Shown: piece after piece, positions 6,962 to 15,680 of the stretch | How the letters are laid out: every line of letters starts with the position of its first letter | How positions within the stretch are numbered: the first letter of the stretch is position 1 | The notes under the pieces: model-generated | What the model was told of the DNA's origin: nothing | Database searches by the model: none | The model's input: only the letters and a program-made list of their open reading frames with translations | Position numbers and translations under genes: made by a program | Assembly (NCBI RefSeq): GCF_001477055.1 | Contig: NZ_LDRK01000022.1 | Location: 1-41,635, forward strand | DNA: 41,635 bases | Direction: 5' to 3' | Source of the DNA: Leucobacter chromiiresistens | Lineage (GTDB): Bacteria; Actinomycetota; Actinomycetes; Actinomycetales; Microbacteriaceae

Positions 6962-7002
6962 GGTGGTTCTTTCGTTGGGAGTCTGCGGGGGAGGGGAGCG
7001 GC

Positions 7003-8124
7003 TCAGCGGCCGGTCTTGGGGGCGAACCAGCGGGCGATGAGGCGGCCGAACAGGTTGAGCGCCATGACGATGAGGATCAGGGCGAGCGCGGCGGCCCAGG
7101 CGCGGTCGACGAACGCCTGAGCCGGATTGCCCTGGTTCATGAACTGCGTGTACACGTAGACCGGCAGCGACTGCATGCGGTCGGAGAAGAGGCTGTAGTT
7201 CATCGACGCGGTGAAGCCGGCGGTGATGAGCAGCGGCGCCGTCTCGCCGATGACGCGGGCGATCGACAGCATGATGCCGGTGGTGATGCCCGCGATGGAG
7301 GTGGGCAGCACGACCTTGGTGATGGTGCGCCACTTGGGCACGCCGAGCGCGTACGAGGCCTCGCGCAGCTCATTGGGCACGAGGCGCAGCATCTCCTCGC
7401 TCGAGCGGACGACGACGGGGATCATCAGCACCGAGAGCGCGACGGCGCCGACGATGCCCATGCGCACGCCCGGACCGAGGAAGAGCGCGAAGGCGGCGTA
7501 GGCGAAGAGGCCGGCGACGATGGAGGGGATGCCGGTCATCACGTCGACGAGGAAGGTGATGGTCTTCGCGACCCGCCCGCGCCCGTACTCGACGAGGTAG
7601 ATCGAGGTCATCAGGCCGAGCGGCACGGAGATGATCGTCGCCGCGAGCGTGATGAGCAGCGTGCCGACCATGGCGTGCAGCGCGCCGCCGCCCTCACCGG
7701 TCACGTTGCGCATCGAGGAGTTGAAGAACTCCGCGTCGAAGCGCGCGAGACCGTTCGAGACGACGGTGATCGCGACCGACACGAGCGGCACCATGGCGAG
7801 CAGGAAGGCGCCGGTCACGATCGCGGTGATGAAGCGATCCATGGCCTGGCGCGAGCCCTCGACCGCGGCCGACATGATCGTGATCACGGCGACGTAGGCG
7901 ATGGCGGCGATGAGCACGGAGCCGACGACGGAGAAGTCGTCGCCGGAGGAGGCGGCCAGCAGGCCGAAGAGCGCGAACGACGCCGCGAGGCAGCCGGCGA
8001 GCACGAGCCACGGAGTGGGGCGCGTCAGCCGGTTGCCGGCGAGCGAGGAACCCGCGCGAACGGGGCGGACGGTGATGGCCACGGAGGTGGTCCCCTCTTG
8101 TTTCGATTCGGTCTGCTGGAGCAT
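7003..8124 (-). CDS. pstA: Phosphate ABC transporter permease PstA
   Basis: 373 residues. After a variable N-terminus there are two hydrophobic segments, then a six-helix permease core containing the EAA-type loop [21 protein letters not shown] and [20 protein letters not shown], both diagnostic of PstA. It forms the membrane channel with PstC. The start ATG (8122-8124) overlaps the pstC stop codon by one base (TGATG), so translation is probably coupled. The N-terminal extension is longer than that of E. coli PstA, as is common in actinobacteria. Confidence 0.95.
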   Translation of the reverse strand: MLQQTESKQEGTTSVAITVRPVRAGSSLAGNRLTRPTPWLVLAGCLAASFALFGLLAASSGDDFSVVGSVLIAAIAYVAVITIMSAAVEGSRQAMDRFITAIVTGAFLLAMVPLVSVAITVVSNGLARFDAEFFNSSMRNVTGEGGGALHAMVGTLLITLAATIISVPLGLMTSIYLVEYGRGRVAKTITFLVDVMTGIPSIVAGLFAYAAFALFLGPGVRMGIVGAVALSVLMIPVVVRSSEEMLRLVPNELREASYALGVPKWRTITKVVLPTSIAGITTGIMLSIARVIGETAPLLITAGFTASMNYSLFSDRMQSLPVYVYTQFMNQGNPAQAFVDRAWAAALALILIVMALNLFGRLIARWFAPKTGR

Positions 8125-9062
8125 CAGTTCGCCGCGGAGAACTCGGCGCGGCGGCTGACGATCCAGCGGGCGAGCGCGTTGACCAGGAAGGTGACGACGA
8201 ACAGGATGAGGCCGGTGGCGATGAGCACGTTGACGTTCTCGCCGTAGGCCTCGGGGAAGGAGAGGGCGATGTTCGCCGCGATCGTCGAGGGGTTCTCGGA
8301 GGTGAGCAGCTTGAAGGTCACGAGGCCGGTGGCCGAGAGCACCATGGCAACGGCCATCGTCTCGCCGAGGGCGCGGCCCAGGCCGAGCATAGCGGCGGAG
8401 ATGATGCCGGGCCGGCCGAAGGGCAGCACGGCCATGCGGATCATCTCCCAGCGGGTCGCGCCGAGCGCGAGCGCCGCCTCCTCGTGGAGCACGGGGGCCT
8501 GCAGGAAGACCTCGCGGCAGATCGCCGTCATGATCGGCAGGATCATCACGGCGAGCACGAGCGCGGCGGTCAGGATGGTGCGGCCGGTGCCGCTGACGGT
8601 GCCGCTGAAGAGCGGGATCCAGCCGAGGTAGGTGTTGAGCCACTCGAAGACGGGTCGCGCGGCGGGGGCGAGCACCCCGATGCCCCAGAGGCCGAAGACG
8701 ACGCTCGGCACGGCGGCGAGCAGGTCGACGATGTAGCCGAGCACCTGCGCGAGCTGGCGCGGCGCGTAATGCGAGATGAAGAGGGCGATGCCGATCGCGA
8801 GCGGCAGCGCGATGAGGAGTGCGAGGGCGGCCGCCCAGACGGTGCCGAACACGAGCGGGCCCACGTACGACCAGAAGTTGCTGGTGAGCAGCGAGGCGCT
8901 CTCGTCGGTGGCGACGAATGCGGGGATGCTTTGCACGATGAGGAAGATCGCGACGGCCGCGAGCGTGACGAGGATCATGCTGCCCGCGAAGACCGCGGAG
9001 CGCGAGAAGACGCGGTCGCCGAGGCTGAGCACCGGCTTGGCGGGGGCGGAAGTGACGGTCAC
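8124..9062 (-). CDS. pstC: Phosphate ABC transporter permease PstC
   Basis: 312 residues with six membrane helices. The family motifs include IVDLLAAVPSVVFGLWGI, the cytoplasmic loop EEAALALGATRWEMIRMAVLP and LGLGRALGETMAVAMVL. It is partner of PstA in the phosphate channel. It lies 100 bases after pstS, a gap that contains a perfect 17-bp hairpin, and its stop overlaps the pstA start. Confidence 0.95.
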   Translation of the reverse strand: MTVTSAPAKPVLSLGDRVFSRSAVFAGSMILVTLAAVAIFLIVQSIPAFVATDESASLLTSNFWSYVGPLVFGTVWAAALALLIALPLAIGIALFISHYAPRQLAQVLGYIVDLLAAVPSVVFGLWGIGVLAPAARPVFEWLNTYLGWIPLFSGTVSGTGRTILTAALVLAVMILPIMTAICREVFLQAPVLHEEAALALGATRWEMIRMAVLPFGRPGIISAAMLGLGRALGETMAVAMVLSATGLVTFKLLTSENPSTIAANIALSFPEAYGENVNVLIATGLILFVVTFLVNALARWIVSRRAEFSAAN

Positions 9063-9116
9063 TGAGTCTCCGAGGTCTGGGAGGGGTACTGGGAGGATCG
9101 CCGGGGGGCGATCAGC

Positions 9117-9155
9117 GGCGGGTGGGGGCGCGGTGCGACCGCGCCCCCACCCGCC
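9117..9155 (-). terminator. Perfect 17-bp hairpin between pstS and pstC
   Basis: The arms 9117-9133 and 9139-9155 are exact complements around a 5-base loop, almost entirely G/C. It lies directly after the pstS stop (9163) inside the operon and has no T tract. It most likely acts as a partial terminator or an mRNA-stabilising end that makes pstS more abundant than the downstream genes (inference from other periplasmic-binding-protein operons). Confidence 0.65.
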
Positions 9156-9162
9156 TGCACGA

Positions 9163-10266
9163 TCAGCTGATCGAGTCGATCGCGGTCTGCACCTGGCCGC
9201 GGAGATCCTCGGAGATCGGGGCGTTGCCCGCGGATTCCTGAGCCGCGTTCTGGCCCTCCTCGCTGACGATGTAGCTGAAGTACGACTTCACGAGCTCGGC
9301 GTTGGCTGCGTCCTCGTACTCGGCGCAGCCGATGAGGTAGCTCACGAGCACGATCGGGTAGACGCCCTCCTCGGTGGAGGTGCGGTCGAGGGTGATCGCG
9401 AGGTCGCCCTCGGTGCGGCCCTCCTCCATCGACGAGGCGTCGACGATCGCGGCTGCGGCCTCGGGGGAGTAGGGCACGTACTCGTCGCCGACCTTGATGT
9501 CGACGGTGCCGAGGTCGCCGGCCTGCGACGCGTCGGCGTAGCCGATCGTGCCGGTGCCGTTGGAGACGGCGCTGACGACGCCCGAGGTGCCCTGGGCGCC
9601 CTCGCCGCCGAACTCGGTCGGCCAGGTCTCGATCGACCCGACGGTCCAGTCGTCGGCGGCCGCGGCTGCGAGGTACTCGGTGAAGTTGCCCGTAGTGCCC
9701 GAGTCGTCGGAGCGGTGCACGGCGGTGATGTTGCTGTCGGGCAGCTCGACGTCGGGGTTCTGATCGGCGATGGCCGGATCGTTCCAGCTGGTGATCTCGC
9801 CCGAGAAGATCTTCGCGACGGTGGGCGCGTCGAGCTTGAGCGAGTCGACGCCCTCGATGTTGAAGATGACGGCGATGGGGGAGATGTAGGCCGGGAACTC
9901 GACGATGTCGCCGGTGGCGCATCCGTCGAAGGGCCCGGCCGAGATCTCATCCGTCTTGAAGGCGCGGTCGGATCCGGCGAAGGCGCTCGCGCCCTGCTGG
10001 AAGGTCTCGCGGCCCGCGCCGGAGCCGGAGGGCTCGTAGTTCACCGTGACGTCGGGGTTGGCGGTCTGGAAGCCGGCGACCCAGACCTCCTGCGCCGAGC
10101 CCTGCGAGGAGGCGCCGGCGCCGACGAGTTCGCCCGAGAGGCTCGAGGTGGCACCCGAGTCTTCGCTTCCGGAGGCGCTGCCCCCTTCATTGGCGGCGCA
10201 GGAGGTCAGCGTGAGTGCAGCAATACCGCCGATGGCGGCGATCTTGGCGATTGCGGAGAGCTTCAC
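9163..10266 (-). CDS. pstS: Phosphate-binding lipoprotein PstS
   Basis: 367 residues from the GTG at 10264-10266. There is a lipoprotein signal peptide with lipobox LTSC (Cys about residue 23) and an acidic/Ser-Gly linker, followed by the PBP domain. GAGASSQGSAQEVWVAGF and the region around DRAFKTDEI match phosphate-loop motifs of PstS, and VHRSDDSGTTGNFTEYL is the second conserved phosphate-contact segment. The product is anchored outside the membrane and delivers phosphate to PstCA. A longer version starting at 10335 would place the signal peptide internally, so the shorter start is preferred. A PHO box lies about 95 bases upstream. Confidence 0.95.
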   Translation of the reverse strand: MKLSAIAKIAAIGGIAALTLTSCAANEGGSASGSEDSGATSSLSGELVGAGASSQGSAQEVWVAGFQTANPDVTVNYEPSGSGAGRETFQQGASAFAGSDRAFKTDEISAGPFDGCATGDIVEFPAYISPIAVIFNIEGVDSLKLDAPTVAKIFSGEITSWNDPAIADQNPDVELPDSNITAVHRSDDSGTTGNFTEYLAAAAADDWTVGSIETWPTEFGGEGAQGTSGVVSAVSNGTGTIGYADASQAGDLGTVDIKVGDEYVPYSPEAAAAIVDASSMEEGRTEGDLAITLDRTSTEEGVYPIVLVSYLIGCAEYEDAANAELVKSYFSYIVSEEGQNAAQESAGNAPISEDLRGQVQTAIDSIS

Positions 10267-10324
10267 TTGAGATTGATCCAATCTGGAAACGGATGGGGTG
10301 ATGGCCTCGAACGACCACAGCACC

Positions 10325-10330
10325 ACGCTA
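10325..10330 (-). promoter_or_regulatory. Possible -10 element (TAGCGT) of the pst operon
   Basis: TAGCGT on the minus strand, about 32 bases downstream of the PHO box, is the best -10 match before pstS. The assignment is tentative. Confidence 0.35.
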
Positions 10331-10361
10331 AGCATCCTGCATGACGCGGGGTCTGCCAGAG

Positions 10362-10379
10362 GGTGAACAACAGGTGAAC
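10362..10379 (-). promoter_or_regulatory. PHO box: two GTTCACC units with 11-bp period
   Basis: On the minus strand GTTCACC-tgtt-GTTCACC (plus strand GGTGAAC at 10362-10368 and 10373-10379). Direct repeats of this sequence with an 11-bp period are the binding site of the phosphate-starvation regulator PhoP in Streptomyces and relatives. Its place upstream of pstS makes PhoP-dependent induction of pstSCAB likely. Confidence 0.8.
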
Positions 10380-10404
10380 TCGCCCCGTCCGACGCGTGCG
10401 CCGA

Positions 10405-11358
10405 TCAGTGCTTCAGCGGATACGTCTCGACGGAGAGGATGCCGGCCCCCGGGTGTCGCCGCGACAGGTGGAACACGGAGAAGCCGGCGGTCGGCAGTGT
10501 CGCGGCCTCCTCCAGGTAGGCGCCGAGCTCGCTTCCGGTCGCGAGGGCGAGCTCGCGGGCGAGGTCGGGGAGCACGGGCCGGTGGCTGCAGAGCAGCGCG
10601 TCCTTGCCCCGGGCGACCACGGCGGAGACGAGCGCGCGCAGACCGTCGAGCTCGCCCGCATCCCAGGCGTCCTGGCTGATGGCGTCGGTCTGGCGCACCG
10701 CCTTGCGCCGCCGGTGCGCGTACGGTGCGATGGTGTCGACGCAGCGCGTGGCCGTCGAGGTGTGGAGGCGGCGGGGCCCGAAGGCGTCGAGGATGGGCAC
10801 GAGAGCTGCGGCCTGCGCCCGGCCGAAGTCGGTGAGCGGGCGCAGGTGATCGGGTTCGTCGCTCTGCGCGCGCGGGAGCGCCTTGCCGTGTCGCAGCAGG
10901 GTGACGGAGAAGCTGTCGATGAGGTCGCGGGCCGCGAGCTTCAGGAACACGTCGAAGAGCTCCCGATCCGCGGCGTAGGTGAGCTGGTCGCGCACCTCGT
11001 CGACGGGTACCCACGCGATGGCGTCGACCTCGGCGTTCGCCTGGAACGCGAGCTCGCGCACGGTGCGCTGCGGCACGTGCGCCGCCCAGTACTGCACGGT
11101 CTTGCGGCGGTTGCCGCTGAGGTCGTAGCGGATCGTGCCGAGGTGCTGGTCGAGCCGCACCTTCAGCCCGGTCTCCTCGCGGGTCTCGCGCACGGCCGCC
11201 TGCGGCAGGCTCTCGCCCGGGTCGAGCTTGCCCTTGGGGAAGGAGACGTCGCGGCGCTTCGGCCGGTGGATGACGAGCACGAGCACCCGCTCGCTCCCGT
11301 CGCTGCGGGTCTCCCGGGTCCAGCAGACCGTGCCTGCAGCGAATACCTCCTCCGTCAC
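10405..11358 (-). CDS. Nudix hydrolase fused to a histidine phosphatase (MutT1-type)
   Basis: 317 residues. The N-terminal Nudix domain carries a complete Nudix box at about 43-65 (G-x5-E-x7-REUxEExGU). The C-terminal domain of the phosphoglycerate-mutase type starts at about residue 155 with LLRHGKALP and has SHRPVLPDL as a second catalytic-histidine segment. The architecture matches mycobacterial MutT1, which hydrolyses 8-oxo-GTP/dGTP and diadenosine polyphosphates; the same activity is inferred here. Start GTG 11358 overlaps the ppk stop by four bases (GTGA). It is the last gene of the glnR-like/mshD/ppk operon. Confidence 0.88.
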   Translation of the reverse strand: MTEEVFAAGTVCWTRETRSDGSERVLVLVIHRPKRRDVSFPKGKLDPGESLPQAAVRETREETGLKVRLDQHLGTIRYDLSGNRRKTVQYWAAHVPQRTVRELAFQANAEVDAIAWVPVDEVRDQLTYAADRELFDVFLKLAARDLIDSFSVTLLRHGKALPRAQSDEPDHLRPLTDFGRAQAAALVPILDAFGPRRLHTSTATRCVDTIAPYAHRRRKAVRQTDAISQDAWDAGELDGLRALVSAVVARGKDALLCSHRPVLPDLARELALATGSELGAYLEEAATLPTAGFSVFHLSRRHPGAGILSVETYPLKH

Positions 11359-13484
11359 CGGGCTCTCCGCGCGCGCCGCGCTTCGGTGCGATCCTGCATG
11401 ACGAGATCCTGCAGGTCGGGCAGCGGCTCTCCGGCCTCGTTCGTCACCGTGCGGTGCCAGCTGCCGTCGGGCAGCATGCGCCACGAGGAGACGTCGTCGC
11501 TGAACGCGTAGTCGAAGAACCGCGAGATGCGCTCGAGATGGTCTCGCTCGTCGAGGCGCACGAGCACCTCGATGCGGCGGTCGAGGTTGCGATGCATGAG
11601 GTCCGCGCTGCCGATGAACACCTCGCGCTCGCCGCCGTTCTCGAACGAGTAGATGCGCGAGTGCTCGAGGTAGCGGCCGAGCACGGAGCGCACGCGGATC
11701 GTGTCGGAGAGCCCGGGAACCTCCGCCCGGATCGAGCAGATGCCGCGCATCCACACGTCGATCGGCACACCGGCCTGGCTCGCGCGGTACAGGGCGTCGA
11801 TGATGGCCTCGTCGACCATCGAGTTGCCCTTGAGGCGGATCCCGCTCGGGCGGCCGGCGCGCGCGTGCTCCGCCTCCCGCTCGATGCGCTCGAGCAGCCC
11901 GCTGCGCAGCTGCAGGGGGGCGACGAGGAGCCGGTCGTAGTCGGTCTCGATGGCGTACCCCGAGAGCACGTTGAAGAGCTTCGTCACATCGCGGCCGACC
12001 TCGGGCGAGGAGGTGAAGAGGCCGAAGTCCTCGTAGATGCGACTGGTCTTCGGGTTGTAGTTGCCGGTGCCGATGTGGCAGTAGTGCGCGAGTCGGCCGC
12101 CCTCCTCGCGGATCACGTGCACGAGCTTGCAGTGCGTCTTGAGCCCGACGAGCCCGTAGACGACGTGCACGCCGGCCTGCTCGAGCTTGCGGGCCCACGT
12201 GATGTTCGCCTCCTCGTCGAAGCGCGCCTTGACCTCGACGAGCGCGAGCACCTGCTTGCCCGCTTCGGCCGCCTTGATGAGGGAGGCGACGATGGGGCTG
12301 TCGCCGGAGGTGCGGTAGAGGGTCTGCTTGATCGCGAGCACGTCGGGGTCGGTGGCCGCCTGCTCGACGAAGGCCTGCACGCTGGTCGCGAACGACTCGT
12401 AGGGGTGGTGCACGAGCACCTCGCGGCGGGCGATCGCCGAGAACGTGTCGAGCTTGTCGCTCGGCGTGTTCACGCGGAACTGGGGGTGCGTCACCGGGAT
12501 GTGCGGCTTGAACTTCAGGTCGGGCCGCGCCACGCGGGTCAGCGCGAAGAGGCCGCTGAGGTCGAGCGGCGCCGGGAGCGTGTAGACCTGCTGCTCGTCG
12601 ATGTCGAACTCGCGCACGAGCAGGTCGAGTGTCGCCTCGTCCATGTCGTCGGAGATCTCGAGGCGGATGGGCGGGCCGAAGCGGCGCCGCAGCAGCTCCT
12701 TCTCGAGCGCCTGGATCAGATTCTCGGTCTCGTCCTCCTCGATCTCGACGTCCTCGTTGCGCGTGACGCGGAAGACGTGGTGGTCGATGACCTCCATGCC
12801 GGGGAACAGGCCGTCGAGCTGATTCGCGATGAGCTCCTCGAGCGGGATGAACCGCACGTCGTCGACGCTCTCGCGGCCGTCGACGCGCACGTAGCGCGGG
12901 ATCATCTGCGGCACCTTGAGTCGGGCGAACTCGATCTTGTCGGTGTTCGGGTTGCGCACCCGGATCGACAGGTTCAGCGCGCGCCCCGAGATGTAGGGGA
13001 ACGGGTGCGCCGGGTCCACGGCGAGCGGCATGAGCACGGGGTAGATGCGCTGCTCGTAGTAGTCGGTGAGGATCTCGCGATCCGCGTCGTCGAGCTGCTC
13101 CCAGTCGACGATCTTGATACCGGCCTCCGCGAGAGCGGGCTGCACCTGGCCGCGGAAGCACTCCGCGTGGCGCAGCTGCAGCTCGTACGCCCGGCGGTTG
13201 ATGTTGGCGAGCACGTCGGTCGGCGCGCGCCCCACGTTGGTCGGCACGGCGAGGCCGGTGACGATGCGGCGGCGCAGCCCGGCGACGCGCACCATGAAGA
13301 ACTCGTCGAGGTTCGCGGCGAAGATCGCGAGGAAGTTCGCGCGCTCGAGCACGGGCGTCGACGCGTCCTCCGCGAGCTCGAGCACCCGCTGGTTGAAGTC
13401 GAGCCAGCTCAGCTCGCGGTCGATGTACCGATCTGCGGGAAGCCCGGACAGCACATCGGTGTGGTCGCGCGGTTCATCGTTCAT
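11355..13484 (-). CDS. ppk: Polyphosphate kinase 1
   Basis: 709 residues, the normal Ppk1 length. The N-terminal domain begins [19 protein letters not shown] and [13 protein letters not shown]. The catalytic core contains [20 protein letters not shown] and [11 protein letters not shown], with the phosphorylated His at about residue 470. [15 protein letters not shown] and [17 protein letters not shown] are further conserved Ppk blocks. It reversibly makes polyphosphate from ATP. Start ATG 13484 overlaps the mshD stop (ATGA) and its stop overlaps the Nudix gene start. A CACAAT six bases upstream of the ATG could be an internal leaderless promoter. Confidence 0.96.
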   Translation of the reverse strand: MNDEPRDHTDVLSGLPADRYIDRELSWLDFNQRVLELAEDASTPVLERANFLAIFAANLDEFFMVRVAGLRRRIVTGLAVPTNVGRAPTDVLANINRRAYELQLRHAECFRGQVQPALAEAGIKIVDWEQLDDADREILTDYYEQRIYPVLMPLAVDPAHPFPYISGRALNLSIRVRNPNTDKIEFARLKVPQMIPRYVRVDGRESVDDVRFIPLEELIANQLDGLFPGMEVIDHHVFRVTRNEDVEIEEDETENLIQALEKELLRRRFGPPIRLEISDDMDEATLDLLVREFDIDEQQVYTLPAPLDLSGLFALTRVARPDLKFKPHIPVTHPQFRVNTPSDKLDTFSAIARREVLVHHPYESFATSVQAFVEQAATDPDVLAIKQTLYRTSGDSPIVASLIKAAEAGKQVLALVEVKARFDEEANITWARKLEQAGVHVVYGLVGLKTHCKLVHVIREEGGRLAHYCHIGTGNYNPKTSRIYEDFGLFTSSPEVGRDVTKLFNVLSGYAIETDYDRLLVAPLQLRSGLLERIEREAEHARAGRPSGIRLKGNSMVDEAIIDALYRASQAGVPIDVWMRGICSIRAEVPGLSDTIRVRSVLGRYLEHSRIYSFENGGEREVFIGSADLMHRNLDRRIEVLVRLDERDHLERISRFFDYAFSDDVSSWRMLPDGSWHRTVTNEAGEPLPDLQDLVMQDRTEARRARRAR

Positions 13485-14410
13485 GGGACCATTGTGGCAC
13501 CGGGCACCGACTCCGGGGCGGTTCTCCACTGGCGGCTGCGTGAATCGACGGTGAACCCCGCGCGCTCGTACATGCGCACCGCGCGCTCGTTCTCCCCGTC
13601 GACGTAGAGCGTGACACGGCTGGGCCGGTGCTGCGCCATGCGGATCAGGGTGGCGTCGAGCAGCAGCGCGCCGAGGCCCCGGCCCGCGTATTCGGGTCGC
13701 ACGCCGACCGCGTAGAGCTCGGTCTCGACCTCGGGGCCGTGCAGCGTCTTCACCCAGGTCGATCCGGCCGCTTCGCCGGTCTCGTCGATGAGCAGCAGCA
13801 GGTCGTCGGGGTCGAACCACTCCTCGGCGCGCATGAGTGCGAAGTCGGCTTCGGTGACGCGCCCCTGCTCGGGGTGGGTGGCGAACGCCGCCGCATTCGC
13901 CCGCACCCAGCGCGCCGCATCTTCGGGCTGCTCGGGGTCGAAGGCGCGCAGTTCGAAGCCCGCGGGGGCGTGGAGCGCGTGCAGCTGCGCGTCGTGCGGC
14001 GGGAGCAGCGCCGGGTCGAGCGCCATCCGGTAGAGCGATCGCACCGGGGCGAAGCCGGCTCGTGCGAGCAGCGCCTCGGCTGCGGGGTTCTCCCCGTGCG
14101 CCCATGCGAGCGCCGACCCGTCGCTCTGCGCGAGCAGCTCGGCGAGTGCGGCGGAGCCGTACCCCTGCCCGCGGGCGTCCGGGCGCACGACGAGGTCGAT
14201 CTCGCCCTGCCCGGCGATGCCGACCGCCACCGGGGCGTCGTCGGCGCCGACGCGGAAGAGGCGGAGGGAGCGCTCGCCCTGCGCGGCCGCGAGCATGGCC
14301 TGATCCGAGACGGGGGAGAGGCCGTCGTGCTCCTCGGCCGCCGCGATCAGGCGACGGGCGAGCTCGAAGTCGGACGGGCGGGCTGCGGCGTGCGACTCGA
14401 GATGCGTCAT
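13481..14410 (-). CDS. mshD: Mycothiol synthase MshD (two GNAT domains)
   Basis: 309 residues with two tandem GNAT acetyltransferase folds. Acetyl-CoA-binding motifs are seen in both: [15 protein letters not shown] in the first domain and [15 protein letters not shown] in the second. This double-GNAT layout is characteristic of MshD, which acetylates Cys-GlcN-Ins in the last step of mycothiol synthesis. The start ATG overlaps the stop of the upstream regulator gene (ATGA) and the stop overlaps the ppk start. The order glnR-like then mshD is also found in mycobacteria, which supports both assignments. Confidence 0.9.
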   Translation of the reverse strand: MTHLESHAAARPSDFELARRLIAAAEEHDGLSPVSDQAMLAAAQGERSLRLFRVGADDAPVAVGIAGQGEIDLVVRPDARGQGYGSAALAELLAQSDGSALAWAHGENPAAEALLARAGFAPVRSLYRMALDPALLPPHDAQLHALHAPAGFELRAFDPEQPEDAARWVRANAAAFATHPEQGRVTEADFALMRAEEWFDPDDLLLLIDETGEAAGSTWVKTLHGPEVETELYAVGVRPEYAGRGLGALLLDATLIRMAQHRPSRVTLYVDGENERAVRMYERAGFTVDSRSRQWRTAPESVPGATMVP

Positions 14411-15078
14411 TCCGGCTCTTCCTCCTCGATGCGAGCCCGCGCGAAGCCGTACCCGACTCCGCGAACCGTGCTGATCAGGCCCTCGTGTTCGCCCAGCTTC
14501 GCACGCAGACGCCGCACGTGCACGTCGACCGTGCGCGTGCCGCCGAAGTAGTCGGTGCCCCAGACCTCGCTGAGCAGCTGCTCGCGGGTGAAGACGCGGC
14601 CCGGGTTGCCGGCGAGGAAGTGGAGCAGCTCGAACTCCTTGTAGGTGAGGTCGAGCGGGCGGCCGAACAGGCGAGCGGTGAAGTTCGACTCGTCGATGAT
14701 CACGCCGGCCGCCTGCACCGCCGCGGGCTGCGGTGCTGCCTGCGGCCGTTCGAGCAGTCGGAGGCGCAGTTCGATCTCGACGGGGCTCGCGGTCGGCAGG
14801 AGCAGCTCCTGCACGCCCCATTCGGGCGTCAGCGCCGTGAGTGCGACCTCGGGCAGGATGACGACGCGCGGGGTCTCGCTGCCGTCGACCATGCTGAGGC
14901 ATGCGGCTCGGGCGCGGCGCGCATCGAGGGTGCCGTCGATGAGCACGGCGTCGAAGCGGTCTGCCATGGTCTCGGGCACCCGGAGCGAGAGCGGGGAGGT
15001 GCGCACGTCATGCGGGAGCAGATCGAGCCCGGGCAGCGAATCCGCCGGATCCCGGTCTGAGAGGCAGAGCAGCTGCAT
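14407..15078 (-). CDS. GlnR-like OmpR-family response regulator
   Basis: 223 residues. The N-terminal half (1-105) is a degenerate receiver domain; VLIDG (Asp about 48) occupies the usual phosphoacceptor strand but the acidic pocket is poorly preserved. The C-terminal winged helix (about 124-214) is clear: [50 protein letters not shown] and VRGVGYGF. Atypical receivers with an OmpR winged helix next to mshD match GlnR, the actinobacterial nitrogen regulator, so this is my best guess. First gene of the four-gene operon; the ribosome-binding site GAGGAGG precedes the ATG. Confidence 0.75.
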   Translation of the reverse strand: MQLLCLSDRDPADSLPGLDLLPHDVRTSPLSLRVPETMADRFDAVLIDGTLDARRARAACLSMVDGSETPRVVILPEVALTALTPEWGVQELLLPTASPVEIELRLRLLERPQAAPQPAAVQAAGVIIDESNFTARLFGRPLDLTYKEFELLHFLAGNPGRVFTREQLLSEVWGTDYFGGTRTVDVHVRRLRAKLGEHEGLISTVRGVGYGFARARIEEEEPE

Positions 15079-15112
15079 CGTCGTCCCCTCCTCGTCTCGT
15101 GGCCTGCACCAA

Positions 15113-15118
15113 ATAGTA
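15113..15118 (-). promoter_or_regulatory. -10 element TACTAT of the regulator-mshD-ppk operon
   Basis: TACTAT on the minus strand, 34 bases before the ATG. It leaves a short leader containing the GAGGAGG ribosome-binding site. Confidence 0.5.
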
Positions 15119-15197
15119 CTGCGCGGCCTGTTTCGCCCCCGTTTCGCGCGTGTTTCACGGCGGTCGCAGCGTACGGCGCGTGTGGAAGAATGGCCTG

Positions 15198-15494
15198 ATG
15201 ACCGAGACGACGCCTGAAGCCGCGGAGATGCCCGAGGCGCACTCCTGGCATGTGCCGCGGCTGATCGCGGCGTGGGTCGCCGCGGCCGTCATGGGCGTGC
15301 TGGTCACGCTGCTCACCGAGGCCGACGACCGCTTCTCGTGGCTCGTGCTCGCGGTGGGGGTCTCGACACTCGTCACGTTCGCGCTGCAGCTGGGCACGGC
15401 GCAGCGCGAGGGGTTCATCACCCGGGTCTCGTTCAGCGTCGCGGGTTCGGTCGTCATCATCGCGATCATCGACGTCATCGGGCTGATCGTCTAG
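15198..15494 (+). CDS. Small three-helix membrane protein
   Basis: 98 residues: a short acidic N-terminus, then three hydrophobic segments at about 18-38, 47-68 and 76-98, with the last ending at the C-terminus. I recognise no domain. Start ATG 15198 was chosen because AAGAAT ends six bases upstream (leaderless pattern) and the acidic N-terminus starts there. Divergent from the GlnR-like gene. Confidence 0.75.
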   Translation: MTETTPEAAEMPEAHSWHVPRLIAAWVAAAVMGVLVTLLTEADDRFSWLVLAVGVSTLVTFALQLGTAQREGFITRVSFSVAGSVVIIAIIDVIGLIV

Positions 15495-15519
15495 CCGAGA
15501 CGCGGCGTCGCGCGCGATG

Positions 15520-15525
15520 TAGACT
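15520..15525 (+). promoter_or_regulatory. -10 element TAGACT of the 36-residue gene
   Basis: TAGACT ends six bases before the ATG at 15532. It may also serve the YgfZ-like gene downstream. Confidence 0.6.
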
Positions 15526-15531
15526 GGCCCC

Positions 15532-15642
15532 ATGCTTCTCGCACTCGAACTCTTCTACCTCGGTCTCCTCGGCCTCGCCTCGCTCTCGATCGCGTGGGTC
15601 TCCGGCACGGTCATCTACAAGCTCTACAAGGGCCAGCGCTGA
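15532..15642 (+). CDS. 36-residue single-helix membrane protein
   Basis: MLLALELFYLGLLGLASLSI followed by AWVSGTVIYKLYKGQR: one membrane helix with a basic cytoplasmic tail. It is supported by a TAGACT -10 with correct leaderless spacing and strong G/C third positions. I have an impression of similar short proteins in related genomes but cannot verify it. Its stop lies 38 bases before the GTG start of the YgfZ-like gene, and the bases CTGA at the stop could even offer a CTG start for that gene. Function unknown. Confidence 0.65.
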   Translation: MLLALELFYLGLLGLASLSIAWVSGTVIYKLYKGQR

Positions 15643-15680
15643 GCGTTCACGAGATCGGAACCGGGGGCGGCGAGCACCCC

